Origin: an uncultured Lachnospiraceae bacterium
GTDB taxonomy: Bacteria; Bacillota; Clostridia; Lachnospirales; Lachnospiraceae
Direction: 5' to 3'
Length of the DNA stretch: 35,615 nt
Assembly (NCBI GenBank): GCA_949840465.1
Contig: CATKXE010000030.1
Span: forward strand, 1 to 35,615
Positions within the stretch are counted from its first letter, which is position 1; every line of letters starts with the position of its first letter. Of the stretch, positions 8,059 through 16,168 are shown piece after piece. A program made the translations under genes and the position numbers. The notes under the pieces were generated by a model. It did not search any database and was not told the DNA's origin. It saw only the letters and a list, made by a program, of their open reading frames with translations.

Positions 8059-8220
8059 CTTAACGAAAACAAGCCCATAGGGCGCAGTTTGAGTTTAGTG
8101 CGAACTTTATTCGCGGAACGCAGTGATGCGAATATCCCGTCGCTTAACGAAAACAAGCCCATAGGGCGCGGTTTGAGTTCAGCGCGAACTTTATTCGCGG
8201 AACGCAGTGCGAATATCCGG
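8059..8220 (+). repeat. Two tandem copies of an ~84-bp structured repeat between rpsM and rpsK
   Basis: Copy 1 is 8059-8142 and copy 2 is about 8143-8220; both begin cttaacgaaaacaagcccat. They differ by a few substitutions and a 3-base deletion (gcagtgatgcg against gcagtgcg). Each copy contains a small hairpin GCCC-ata-GGGC flanked by AAAC/GTTT, and a second hairpin GCGAA-cttta-TTCGC. The copies lie wholly in the gap, after the rpsM stop and before the rpsK ribosome-binding site. Recent duplication is likely because the copies are about 90 percent alike by eye. Confidence 0.85.
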
Positions 8221-8276
8221 TTATTTAGCGTGATGGAATGAATAGAAATAGAATATGAGAAAGTAGGTTAGTTTAA

Positions 8277-8672
8277 ATGGCGAAGAAAGTTACGAAAAAA
8301 GTGACAAAGAAACGTGTCAAGAAAAACGTTGAACGAGGACAGGCTCATATCCAGTCATCTTTTAATAATACGATTGTAACATTGACAGATGCACAGGGCA
8401 ACGCTCTTTCATGGGCAAGCGCGGGCGGTCTGGGATTTAGAGGTTCAAGGAAATCTACTCCATACGCGGCACAGATGGCAGCGGAGACAGCAGCCAAGGC
8501 AGCGTTGGTTCACGGCTTGAAGACAGTCGATGTCTTCGTAAAGGGACCAGGTTCAGGAAGGGAAGCCGCGATCAGGGCATTGCAGGCTTGCGGCATTGAT
8601 GTAATCAGCATCAAAGATGTCACTCCGGTACCACATAATGGATGCCGTCCACCGAAACGCAGAAGAGTATAA
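8277..8672 (+). CDS. rpsK: 30S ribosomal protein S11
   Basis: This 131-residue platform protein contacts the mRNA exit region near the anti-Shine-Dalgarno. It has a Lys-rich N-terminus, then [20 protein letters not shown], the [20 protein letters not shown] block and the C-terminal [17 protein letters not shown]. The ribosome-binding site before ATG 8277 is weaker than for its neighbours (aagtaggt). It follows the tandem-repeat gap and precedes rpsD by 24 bases. Confidence 0.98.
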   Translation: MAKKVTKKVTKKRVKKNVERGQAHIQSSFNNTIVTLTDAQGNALSWASAGGLGFRGSRKSTPYAAQMAAETAAKAALVHGLKTVDVFVKGPGSGREAAIRALQACGIDVISIKDVTPVPHNGCRPPKRRRV

Positions 8673-8696
8673 TCATATACAGGAGGAAGTAGAAAA

Positions 8697-9290
8697 ATGG
8701 CAGTAAACAGAGTCCCGGTCCTTAAGAGATGCCGTTCATTAGGTATGGACCCAATCTATTTAGGTGTAAATAAAAAGTCAAGAAGACAGTTAAAAAGAAC
8801 TAACAGGAAGATGAGCGAATATGGTCTCCAGTTACGTGAGAAGCAGAAAGCAAAGTTTATCTACGGTGTGTTGGAAAAGCCTTTCAGGAATTATTTTGTG
8901 AAAGCAAAGCAGCAGGAAGGTATGACAGGCGAGAACCTGATGGTTCTTTTGGAATCCAGATTGGATAATGTCATGTTCCGTATGGGATTTGCAAGAACAA
9001 GAAAAGAAGCAAGACAGATTGTTGGGCACAAACATGTATTGGTGAACGGAAAGTGCGTAAAGATCCCGTCTTACCTTATAAAAGCCGGCGATGTAATTGA
9101 GATCAGGGAAAAGCATAAGGGATGCCAGAGGTATAAAGATATTCTGGAAGTGACAGGCGGCAATATGATTCCGGATTGGCTGGAAGTAGATGCTGAGAAC
9201 CTGAAAGGTGAAGTAAAGGAACTGCCGAAGAGAGAAGCAATAGATGTTCCTGTTGATGAGATGTTGATCGTCGAGTTGTATTCTAAATAA
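8697..9290 (+). CDS. rpsD: 30S ribosomal protein S4
   Basis: This is a 197-residue primary 16S rRNA-binding protein that nucleates assembly of the 5' domain. It has an N-terminal domain with YGLQLREKQKAKFIYGVLEK and an S4 RNA-binding domain around LESRLDNVMFRMGFARTRKE and ARQIVGHKHVLVNGKCV. The N-terminus lacks the zinc-finger cysteine set seen in some S4 forms. Its place between rpsK and rpoA is the clostridial arrangement; in Bacillus rpsD lies elsewhere. ACAGGAGGAAG precedes ATG 8697. Confidence 0.98.
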   Translation: MAVNRVPVLKRCRSLGMDPIYLGVNKKSRRQLKRTNRKMSEYGLQLREKQKAKFIYGVLEKPFRNYFVKAKQQEGMTGENLMVLLESRLDNVMFRMGFARTRKEARQIVGHKHVLVNGKCVKIPSYLIKAGDVIEIREKHKGCQRYKDILEVTGGNMIPDWLEVDAENLKGEVKELPKREAIDVPVDEMLIVELYSK

Positions 9291-9339
9291 TTAATCTGAA
9301 CCCCTCAATTTTTTTAACCCAATAAGGAGGGTCTGCGTA

Positions 9340-10299
9340 GTGTTTGACTTTAATAAACCGAATATTGAGATTACGGAAATTTCAGAAGATAAGAAATATG
9401 GAAGATTTGTTGTAGAGCCTTTGGAGAGAGGATATGGAATTACACTGGGCAATTCTTTAAGGAGAATTATGCTGTCCTCCCTCCCGGGAGCCGCAGTCAG
9501 TTTTGTAAAGATTGACGGAGTCCTGCACGAATTCAGTTCCATTCCGGGTGTAAAGGAAGATGTAACCGAGATTATCATGAACCTGAAATCACTGGCAATC
9601 AAGAATACATCGGAATCAGACGAAGTGAAGACTGCATATATCGAGTTCGAGGGAGAGGGCGTTGTGACAGGCGCTGATATTCAGGCGGATTCGGATATTG
9701 AGATCATGAATCCAGATCAGGTTATTGCCACGTTAAGCGGAGGCAAAGACAGTAAATTGTACATGGAGCTGACGATCACAAAAGGAAGAGGCTATATCAG
9801 CGCAGATAAGAATAAGAGTGAGGATCTGCCGATCGGCGTTATCCCAATGGATTCTATCTATACACCTGTAGACCGTGTGAATATGTCGGTAGAAAACACA
9901 CGTGTCGGTCAGATTACAGATTATGATAAACTTACGCTTGATGTATGGACAAAAGGTACATTACTTCCCGATGAAGCTGTCAGCCTTGCCGCAAAGGTAC
10001 TCAGTGAACATCTGAAATTATTCATCGATCTGTCAGAAGTCGCACAGGCTGCCGAGGTCATGATTGAAAAGGAAGATGACGAGAAAGAAAAAGTTTTGGA
10101 AATGAGCATTGATGAACTGGAGTTATCTGTCCGTTCATATAATTGTTTGAAGAGAGCCGGTATCAATACGGTAGAGGAACTTACCAATAAGACGCCGGAA
10201 GATATGATGAAAGTAAGGAATCTGGGGCGCAAGTCCTTAGAGGAAGTACTTGCGAAGCTGAAAGAACTCGATCTGGAGTTGAACTCCGGTGAGGAATAA
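9340..10299 (+). CDS. rpoA: DNA-directed RNA polymerase subunit alpha
   Basis: This 319-residue protein dimerises to scaffold core RNA polymerase. The N-terminal domain has [20 protein letters not shown] and [20 protein letters not shown], continuing into the VITLSGG-like and [14 protein letters not shown] blocks. The C-terminal domain, which contacts UP elements and activators, starts at about residue 255 ([20 protein letters not shown]) and has [13 protein letters not shown]. The start is GTG 9340, with AAGGAGGG at about 9324-9331. Length and domain order are normal. Confidence 0.98.
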   Translation: MFDFNKPNIEITEISEDKKYGRFVVEPLERGYGITLGNSLRRIMLSSLPGAAVSFVKIDGVLHEFSSIPGVKEDVTEIIMNLKSLAIKNTSESDEVKTAYIEFEGEGVVTGADIQADSDIEIMNPDQVIATLSGGKDSKLYMELTITKGRGYISADKNKSEDLPIGVIPMDSIYTPVDRVNMSVENTRVGQITDYDKLTLDVWTKGTLLPDEAVSLAAKVLSEHLKLFIDLSEVAQAAEVMIEKEDDEKEKVLEMSIDELELSVRSYNCLKRAGINTVEELTNKTPEDMMKVRNLGRKSLEEVLAKLKELDLELNSGEE

Positions 10300-10392
10300 T
10301 CCCGCTTAAGTTGAATATCCGGCCAGTAAGCCCGAAGCGCATGGCAGGAGCATTTGATTAATAAGCCCGAAGATTGCATAACCAAATGTTTT

Positions 10393-10420
10393 CTTTATCG
10401 GATACAGTATTCCGATAAAG
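10393..10420 (+). promoter_or_regulatory. Perfect 10-bp hairpin between rpoA and rplQ
   Basis: The arm ctttatcgga at 10393-10402 pairs perfectly with tccgataaag at 10411-10420 across an 8-base loop. It sits 21 bases before the rplQ start, just upstream of the ribosome-binding site GGAGGATTAG. No T-run follows, so termination is not expected. It may tune expression of rplQ relative to rpoA or mark an RNA-processing site; this is inference. Confidence 0.6.
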
Positions 10421-10441
10421 TGTGAATGGAGGATTAGAACA

Positions 10442-10978
10442 ATGGCAAAGTATAGAAAACTTGGCAGAACATCAAGCCAGAGAAAAGCGCTGATTAGAAA
10501 TCAGGTAACAGCGTTGCTTTACAACGGCAAAATTGTCACTACAGAGGCGAAGGCAAAAGAGATCCGTAAAGTCGTGGAAGGTTTAATTGCCAGGGCTGTA
10601 AAGGAAAAAGATAACTACGAAGAAGTCACTGTAAAGGCAAAGGTTGCACGCAAGGACAAAGACGGCAAGAGAGTAAAGGAAGTTGTTGACGGCAAGAAGG
10701 TTACGGTGTATGACGAAGTAGAAAAGAAGATTAAAAAGGATATGCCCAGCAGGCTTCATGCAAGAAGAGAGATGCTTAAGGTTCTTTATCCTGTAACAGA
10801 AGTTCCGACGGTTGCCGCAGGAAGAAAGAGAAATACAAAAAAGGTAGATCTTGTAGATAAATTATTTACCGAGATTGCACCGAAGTATGAAAACCGTAAG
10901 GGCGGTTATACAAGGATTGTAAAGATTGGCCAGAGAAAAGGCGACGCTGCATTGGAAGTATTGCTTGAATTGGTTTAA
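10442..10978 (+). CDS. rplQ: 50S ribosomal protein L17, enlarged form
   Basis: This large-subunit protein lies near the peptide exit tunnel. The conserved N-terminal part (MAKYRKLGRTSSQRKALIRN, residues 1-55) and the C-terminal part (RKGGYTRIVKIGQRKGDAAL) are standard. Between them, residues about 56-104 form a Lys/Glu/Val-rich insertion before the conserved LHARRE motif at 105-110, and a shorter insertion lies around 118-135. The total is 178 residues, compared with about 115-130 in Bacillus and E. coli. The reading frame is intact, so the insertion is translated. It is the last gene before the operon terminator. Confidence 0.97.
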   Translation: MAKYRKLGRTSSQRKALIRNQVTALLYNGKIVTTEAKAKEIRKVVEGLIARAVKEKDNYEEVTVKAKVARKDKDGKRVKEVVDGKKVTVYDEVEKKIKKDMPSRLHARREMLKVLYPVTEVPTVAAGRKRNTKKVDLVDKLFTEIAPKYENRKGGYTRIVKIGQRKGDAALEVLLELV

Positions 10979-11005
10979 AATCTGCAGGATTCTGAAAAAG
11001 AAGAT

Positions 11006-11062
11006 AAAAAGCGTATAAAAAGATGGGGAAGTAAAATCCCCATCCTTTTTTATACGCTTTTT
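11006..11062. terminator. Bidirectional intrinsic terminator after rplQ
   Basis: A 24-base left arm at 11006-11029 pairs almost perfectly with the right arm at 11037-11062 (core atgggga/tccccat, outer aaaaagcgtat/atacgcttttt) around a 7-base loop. T-runs are present on both strands. It closes the ribosomal-protein superoperon and can also end the opposing hydrolase gene, whose stop is at about 11172 on the minus strand. The roughly 110 bases between 11063 and 11171 hold nothing else that I can identify. Confidence 0.93.
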
Positions 11063-11171
11063 ACTTTATAGATTATGAATAGGATAGTGCCCGGCCAACA
11101 ATATGCCAAAACAGATTTGCCCTGGCACATTGCAGTCGGCAGGGGGCACGAAGAATGTAAGACAATTTACG

Positions 11172-12323
11172 TTACCAGGACTGGAAGAAGAGGTTATTCC
11201 CCACATTCACTCCGGCTCTGTCAGTTGCGCCTGCATATAAAAAGTAGTAACAATCTGAAACGGACGAAAGCCTTGCACCGCTTAGGGCCTCCTGTGCAAC
11301 CTGATAAGAGAGGTTACTGGCACCTCTTGAAAGCACTGAATCGAGACGTCCTGTCCAAACTGGTTCAAACTGGCCCTGGGCATAGACTACATCCTTGATT
11401 GTATTGGGGAAGGTGGAGCTGTTTAACCGATTCATGATTACGGTTGCAACTGCAAGCAGGGAATCATGATCCTGCATCGCCTCACATTCCAGAATGGCGG
11501 CAAAAATATCCAATTCTCCTGCAGAGACATTCGCCGCGCTGCCGTTTACAACGGTACTGTTGTCTGGGTCTTTCTGCTCCGAAGAATCATTGGTATTTGT
11601 AACCGGTGTTGATACGGCAGGCTGGGAAACCGGCTTTTCTTTTTCCCTGCGCGCTTCTTCTGCCTTCCTTGTTTCCTCCGCCTTTCTCGCTTCTTCCGCT
11701 TTCTTTGCTTCTTCCTCGCGGAGCGTGGTGAGCTGGGCAGTAAATACGGCGAGATCTGTGGAGGTTGCTTCCGCGGTTACTTTTAAATCTGTCTGCCGCG
11801 TCTGCAGCTGCGTCTGTAGGTCTTCTAAAGATGCCTGCTGGTCTAACAGGGTCTGTTCCTGTTCGGCGATCCCTTCTCTCACGCTCTGTAATTGCAGCAG
11901 CATGTCACGGTCATAGCTGCTGATATTTTCAATAAATTCTGCCTTATTGAGAAAATCAGACATGCTGTCCGCCGAGAAAAGCATCTCTAAGAGTGATACA
12001 TTGCCCACCTCATACATATATTTAATACGGGATTTCATATCCTCGTACCGCTGTGATTCATCAGCCTGTGCGATGGAGAGGGAATCCCGTGTACGCAGGA
12101 TCTCACTGTGGATAATCTCAATCTGGCTATTCACAGAGGTTATTTCGTCACTGATCTTCACCATTTCCTGGTTAATGCCGCCAAGCTGTTGGTTCAGTGT
12201 ACTGGTTTTGCTTTCCAGATCTGTAATCTCGTCCGCTTTGACAGAAGCAGGCGGGCAGATCATAATAAAAGAGCAGATAAGTATAACGCTTGCCCGTATC
12301 TTTCGTTTTATGCGATATTTCAT
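11172..12323 (-). CDS. Secreted cell-wall hydrolase, SleB/CwlJ-type with N-terminal coiled coil
   Basis: The 383-residue precursor has a signal peptide at residues 1-30 (basic start, hydrophobic core, then SVKADEI). Residues about 32-205 form a long heptad-rich coiled coil resembling the N-terminal domain of PcsB/CwlO-type proteins. A charged EEAKKAEEARKAEE linker and a Ser/Thr/Asn-rich stretch follow. The C-terminal domain (about 270-383) matches Hydrolase_2/SleB: FAAILECEAMQDHDSLLAVA with the conserved Glu, then VIMNRLNSSTFP and VVYAQGQFEPVW. It probably cleaves peptidoglycan outside the cell. AGGAAGGAA lies 10 bases before the start. Vegetative cell separation is as likely as a spore role. 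Confidence 0.88.
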   Translation of the reverse strand: MKYRIKRKIRASVILICSFIMICPPASVKADEITDLESKTSTLNQQLGGINQEMVKISDEITSVNSQIEIIHSEILRTRDSLSIAQADESQRYEDMKSRIKYMYEVGNVSLLEMLFSADSMSDFLNKAEFIENISSYDRDMLLQLQSVREGIAEQEQTLLDQQASLEDLQTQLQTRQTDLKVTAEATSTDLAVFTAQLTTLREEEAKKAEEARKAEETRKAEEARREKEKPVSQPAVSTPVTNTNDSSEQKDPDNSTVVNGSAANVSAGELDIFAAILECEAMQDHDSLLAVATVIMNRLNSSTFPNTIKDVVYAQGQFEPVWTGRLDSVLSRGASNLSYQVAQEALSGARLSSVSDCYYFLYAGATDRAGVNVGNNLFFQSW

Positions 12324-12377
12324 AAAATAAATTCCTTCCTGAGTTGTCTATAATCCGTAAAATAAATTGCCTATGAT

Positions 12378-12406
12378 AGTATACTACAAATTGCATAATT
12401 AATCAA
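12378..12406 (-). promoter_or_regulatory. Promoter of the cell-wall hydrolase gene
   Basis: On the minus strand TTGATT (12401-12406) and TATACT (12378-12383) are separated by 17 bases. The spacing and hexamers fit sigma-A. It lies 55 bases upstream of the hydrolase start at 12323. Confidence 0.75.
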
Positions 12407-12470
12407 TTTTTGTTAAAATAAAATTGTGAAAGTTATGTGATTTTTTATGGCAGTTTTCACAGGATATGGA

Positions 12471-12498
12471 AAAACGCGCAAGAGCGTTTTAATTTTTT
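12471..12498 (+). terminator. Terminator-like hairpin upstream of the HAD gene
   Basis: AAAACGC at 12471-12477 pairs with GCGTTTT at 12484-12490 around a 6-base loop and is followed by aatttttt. A poor promoter candidate (TTGTTA near 12410, 17 bases, then TTATGT) lies upstream. If that promoter is used, this would be a leader attenuator; otherwise it insulates the divergent gene pair. Confidence 0.5.
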
Positions 12499-12563
12499 GG
12501 CAGATCATTTGGCTTACAGGCAGATCTGCTGTCTCTTAAAAATCAAAGGAAGGAAAAAAGAAA

Positions 12564-13415
12564 ATGATACAACAGATAAAAATGATCGGTATTGACCTGG
12601 ATGGAACTTTACTGACTACAGAAAAAAAATTGCTTCCCTTTACCAGACGGGTGCTTTCAGAGGCAATTAAGAAGGGGATTTTTGTGGTTATGGCCACAGG
12701 ACGCCCCTATTCGGGAATTCTGGAGGAGATCCGTACATTTCCCGGAATCCGCTATGTTCTGACATCCAATGGCGCCAGAGTTCTGGATATGAATACCCAA
12801 AAGGTGCTGGTAGAACACCTGCTTCCTCTGAAAAGTGCGAAAAAGGCATTGGAAATCTTACAAAAATATGATACATTACAAGAGGTGTATTTTGACGGAC
12901 AGGGATATGCGGAGGAGGAAAAGCTGGAAATGATTTCACGCTACCATCATAATCCGCATATGTGGGAGTATGTCCGTAAATCACGGAAACCCATACCAAG
13001 CATCCCTGAACTGGTTGCAGGGGAGAACAGGGATATGGACAAAGTGCAGGCTCTGTTTGCTGACATGGGAGAGCTTGAGGAAGCATGGAAGGAGCTGGAG
13101 CAGTATGAGGAGCTTGTGCTGGTTTCTTCCCTTGGGTATAATATTGAGATCAATGCCGTGGGCGTGGATAAGGGCAGGGGACTCATGGAATTGGGAGGAT
13201 TGCTTGGAATCCGTCCGGAGGAGGTCATGGCTTTCGGAGACGGGGACAATGATATCCGGATGCTGCAGAAAGCGGGCATTGGCGTAGCGATGGGCAATGC
13301 ATCGGACAATGTAAAAGCGGCTGCGGATTATGTGACAGATACCAACGATGAAGAGGGAGTTGCAAAGGCGATTTTAAAATATGCATTACATAAAACAGGA
13401 GGAGAACAATGTTAG
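12564..13415 (+). CDS. Cof-type HAD-IIB family phosphatase
   Basis: This 283-residue soluble hydrolase comes from the group that dephosphorylates sugar phosphates or related metabolites. HAD motif I is IGIDLDGTLLTT (nucleophile Asp11), motif II is VMATGRPYS, and motif IV is MAFGDGDNDIRMLQKAG followed by GVAMGNASDNVK. The cap domain lies between about 85 and 190. AAAGGAAGGA precedes ATG 12564. The gene overlaps uppP by seven bases, so the two are translationally coupled. The substrate cannot be told from the sequence; a link to cell-envelope precursor turnover is suggested only by the neighbour. Confidence 0.9.
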   Translation: MIQQIKMIGIDLDGTLLTTEKKLLPFTRRVLSEAIKKGIFVVMATGRPYSGILEEIRTFPGIRYVLTSNGARVLDMNTQKVLVEHLLPLKSAKKALEILQKYDTLQEVYFDGQGYAEEEKLEMISRYHHNPHMWEYVRKSRKPIPSIPELVAGENRDMDKVQALFADMGELEEAWKELEQYEELVLVSSLGYNIEINAVGVDKGRGLMELGGLLGIRPEEVMAFGDGDNDIRMLQKAGIGVAMGNASDNVKAAADYVTDTNDEEGVAKAILKYALHKTGGEQC

Positions 13416-14248
13416 AGGCATTAAAGGTAATTATTTTAGGAATTGTGGAAGGAATTACAGAATGGCTTCCCATCAGCAGTACCGGGCATCTGATTCTGAT
13501 GGAAGAATTTATAAAGCTGGATCTGAGCGAGGCGTTTATCTCCATGTTTAATGTGGTAATCCAGCTAGGGGCAATTATGGCCGTGGTAGTGATCTATTTT
13601 CATAAACTGAATCCGTTCTCTCCCAGGAAGACAGAAAAGCAGAAGATGCTGACCATACAGCTCTGGGTGAAAGTCATCGTCGCAGCAATACCGGCAGCGG
13701 TGATCGGGCTTTTGTTTGATGATATGATTGATGAGAAATTTATGAACGCATATGTGGTGGCCGCCACCCTGATCATCTATGGTATCCTATTTATTGTGGT
13801 GGAGGAGCGTCATAAGGATAAGCAGCCCAGGGTCACCAAACTTTCCCGGCTGACCATCCCCATGGTGCTGACGATCGGCGCATTTCAGGTGCTTGCCCTG
13901 ATTCCCGGAACGTCCAGATCCGGCGCCACCATTATAGGCGCATTGTTGATCGGGACCGCAAGAGGGGTGGCAGCCGAGTTTACATTCTTTCTGGGAATCC
14001 CGGTTATGTTCGGGGCCAGTTTTTTGAAGATTGTAAAATTTTTGATGGAAGGGGCGGGCATTACCGGCCAGGAATTGATTCTGCTCCTGCTGGGATGCGG
14101 GGTCTCTTTTGGAGTATCCATTTTCGCGATTAAATTTTTGATGCAGTATATCAAGAACCATGACTTTAAAGTTTTTGGGTACTACCGAATCGTATTAGGG
14201 ATTATTGTAGCCCTTTATTTTGGGATTTCGGGGCTGCTGGCGGCGTAA
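13409..14248 (+). CDS. uppP: Undecaprenyl-diphosphatase (BacA type)
   Basis: This 279-residue membrane enzyme hydrolyses undecaprenyl pyrophosphate to the monophosphate, recycling the lipid carrier for peptidoglycan synthesis and giving bacitracin tolerance. The active-site motif EGITEWLPISSTGH lies at residues 14-27 with the catalytic Glu. The second conserved motif PGTSRSGATIIG starts at about residue 166. Eight or so hydrophobic segments are visible. GGAGGAG sits eight bases before ATG 13409, inside the end of the HAD gene. Confidence 0.97.
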   Translation: MLEALKVIILGIVEGITEWLPISSTGHLILMEEFIKLDLSEAFISMFNVVIQLGAIMAVVVIYFHKLNPFSPRKTEKQKMLTIQLWVKVIVAAIPAAVIGLLFDDMIDEKFMNAYVVAATLIIYGILFIVVEERHKDKQPRVTKLSRLTIPMVLTIGAFQVLALIPGTSRSGATIIGALLIGTARGVAAEFTFFLGIPVMFGASFLKIVKFLMEGAGITGQELILLLLGCGVSFGVSIFAIKFLMQYIKNHDFKVFGYYRIVLGIIVALYFGISGLLAA

Positions 14249-14596
14249 CATACCCATTTAGATAAAAATGATTCCCGCTTTTTGGGAAGAATTTCGAATT
14301 AATTGTAATGCAAGGCTTGAATTTTTGCAAAAACATGATAGAATATTTAAATGTGTGCATGATTATGCATTATTGGACAGAGTCCGCCCGTCCGAAGGGA
14401 CATATATTGCGGGATGCCCTTTGGGGATGCATTTTGGACAAAGTCCATGTGCCTATCAGAAGCATATATGGCATATCATAGGAATTCCAGGCAATTTTCC
14501 TGTGATGCCAAAAACGAGGCTGCTGTCCATCCAATGGACAGCAATGCAAAAGAAATCGTTTCATATTCTAATTATAAAAATAAGGAGGAGCAGTTT
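14249..14596 (+). promoter_or_regulatory. 348-bp leader of the amino-acid ABC transporter operon
   Basis: A sigma-A-like promoter is visible: TTGAAT at 14317-14322, 16 bases, TAGAAT at 14339-14344. The resulting untranslated leader is about 245 bases. It contains short self-complementary pieces (TGGAC-aaa-GTCCA near 14435) and a 10-pair hairpin at 14521-14530 with 14534-14543. I do not recognise a known riboswitch or T-box: the T-box AGGGTGG-type motif is absent. The frame of the lipoprotein extends upstream to 14414 but has no ribosome-binding site there. A weak hairpin near 14271-14288 may end uppP. Confidence 0.5.
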
Positions 14597-15433
14597 ATGA
14601 AAAAGAAATTAGTAAGCCTTGTATTGGTTGCAGCATGTGTATTTTCTATGGCAGCATGTGGTTCAGGACAGAATTCCGACGGAGATACACAGGATACAAC
14701 GAAGTCCAGTGAAGCAGAGGAAACGGATCAGGAAGATGCGGAGGATGCATCGGAGGAGGGTTCCGGTGAGGGCGGAACGCTCATTATGGCGACGAATGCG
14801 GAGTTCCCGCCTTATGAATATCATGACGGCGGAGAGATTGTGGGGATTGACGCAGAGATTGCACAGGCCATCGCAGAAGAGCTTGGCATGACCCTTGAGA
14901 TTGAGGATATGGCTTTTGATTCTATCATCACAGCAGTTTCCAGCGGAAAGGCAGATATGGGGCTTGCAGGGATGACCGTAGACCCGGACCGCCAGAAGAA
15001 TGTGAATTTTTCTGATACCTATGCGACCGCTGCACAGGTTATCATCGTGAAGGAAAGCAGCGAAACAGCCGGACCGGATGATCTGGTGGGAAAGAAGATC
15101 GGCGTGCAGCTTGGAACCACAGGAGATATCTATGCGGAAGACATCGAAGATGCAGAAATTGAACGCTACAACAAGGGAATGGAAGCAGTCCAGGCATTAC
15201 AGCAGGATAAGATCGATGCGGTTGTGATCGATGGGGAGCCTGCGAAGGTTTTTGTGGCAGAGAACGAAGGGCTGAAGGTATTGGATGAGCCACTGACTGA
15301 GGAAGAGTATGCGATTGCCATCGCGAAGGACAACGATGATCTGCTGGAGAAGGTAAATTCGGCTCTGGCGGCATTGAAAGATTCTGGAAAACTGGATGAG
15401 ATTGTAGCAAAATACATTTCGGCGGACGAGTAA
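14597..15433 (+). CDS. Amino-acid ABC transporter substrate-binding lipoprotein
   Basis: This 278-residue extracellular solute-binding protein of family 3 is anchored by a lipid on Cys. The signal peptide KKKLVSLVLVAACVFSMAAC ends in the lipobox, and an acidic Asp/Glu/Ser-rich linker follows to about residue 57. The binding domain starts LIMATNAEFPPYEY and carries GIDAEIAQAIAEELGM, then GKADMGLAGMTVDPDRQKNV, typical of polar amino-acid receptors. TAAGGAGGAG precedes ATG 14597. The permease and ATPase follow at 15485 and 16158. The exact amino acid (cystine, glutamine or other) cannot be assigned. Confidence 0.95.
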   Translation: MKKKLVSLVLVAACVFSMAACGSGQNSDGDTQDTTKSSEAEETDQEDAEDASEEGSGEGGTLIMATNAEFPPYEYHDGGEIVGIDAEIAQAIAEELGMTLEIEDMAFDSIITAVSSGKADMGLAGMTVDPDRQKNVNFSDTYATAAQVIIVKESSETAGPDDLVGKKIGVQLGTTGDIYAEDIEDAEIERYNKGMEAVQALQQDKIDAVVIDGEPAKVFVAENEGLKVLDEPLTEEEYAIAIAKDNDDLLEKVNSALAALKDSGKLDEIVAKYISADE

Positions 15434-15484
15434 TTGTTATAGCGGCGATAACATGTTACTTTCAGGAAGAAGAGGAAATAGAGG

Positions 15485-16168
15485 ATGTTGCAGGAGAAGT
15501 TTTACGATAATTTTATAAAAGACGACCGGTGGAAATATATCTGGGAAGGTCTGGGAGTGACTCTGCAGGTGACTTTCTTTGCTGTCCTTCTGGGAATTAT
15601 CATTGGTTTTTTGATTGCAATCATAAGATCTACTTATGACAAGACCGGGAAAATGAAGCTCTTAAACTTTTTCTGTAATGTATATCTTACAGTGATCCGG
15701 GGCACGCCGGTAGTTGTGCAGCTTATGATCATTTATTTTGTGATCTTCGGCAGTGTTGATATCAGCAAAGTATTCGTAGCGATCATGGCGTTCGGTATCA
15801 ATTCCGGGGCATATGTGGCCGAGATTTTCCGGTCAGGGATCATGTCCATAGACAACGGACAGTTTGAGGCAGGCAGAAGCCTTGGGTTTAATTATCCGCA
15901 GACCATGCGGTATATTATCATGCCTCAGGCATTTAAAAATGTCCTTCCCGCGCTGGGGAATGAATTTATCGTGCTCTTGAAGGAAACTTCTGTATCAGGG
16001 TATATTGCACTGCAGGATCTGACCAAGGGCGGCGATATTATCAGAAGCCGTACATATGACGCGTTTATGCCGCTTCTGGCTGTGGCACTGATCTATCTGG
16101 TGATGGTCATGATATTTACCAAACTGGTGAATATACTTGAGAGGAGGCTGAGAAACAGTGATCACTAA
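15485..16168 (+). CDS. Polar amino-acid ABC transporter permease
   Basis: This 227-residue HisM/GlnP-type inner-membrane component has about five membrane segments. The N-terminal signature [20 protein letters not shown] and [20 protein letters not shown] are family hallmarks. The cytoplasmic EAA loop reads [20 protein letters not shown] and docks the ATPase. Upstream lies AGGAAATAGAGG as a moderate ribosome-binding site. It overlaps the following ATPase gene by 11 bases. It should form a homodimeric channel, since only one permease gene is present. Confidence 0.96.
   Translation: MLQEKFYDNFIKDDRWKYIWEGLGVTLQVTFFAVLLGIIIGFLIAIIRSTYDKTGKMKLLNFFCNVYLTVIRGTPVVVQLMIIYFVIFGSVDISKVFVAIMAFGINSGAYVAEIFRSGIMSIDNGQFEAGRSLGFNYPQTMRYIIMPQAFKNVLPALGNEFIVLLKETSVSGYIALQDLTKGGDIIRSRTYDAFMPLLAVALIYLVMVMIFTKLVNILERRLRNSDH

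Noticed and set aside
8059..8220. CRISPR array in the rpsM-rpsK gap
   Set aside because: Two long near-identical units lie directly in tandem without spacers, and no cas genes are nearby.
13787..14161. Minus-strand open frame inside uppP
   Set aside because: It is antisense to conserved membrane segments, with no start signal or motif.
14414..14596. Upstream extension of the substrate-binding lipoprotein
   Set aside because: It would bury the lipoprotein signal peptide about 60 residues inside the protein; AAGGAGGAG marks ATG 14597.
14249..14596. Known riboswitch or T-box upstream of the ABC transporter
   Set aside because: I looked for T-box, SAM, lysine and glycine core motifs by eye and found none; only short stems are present.
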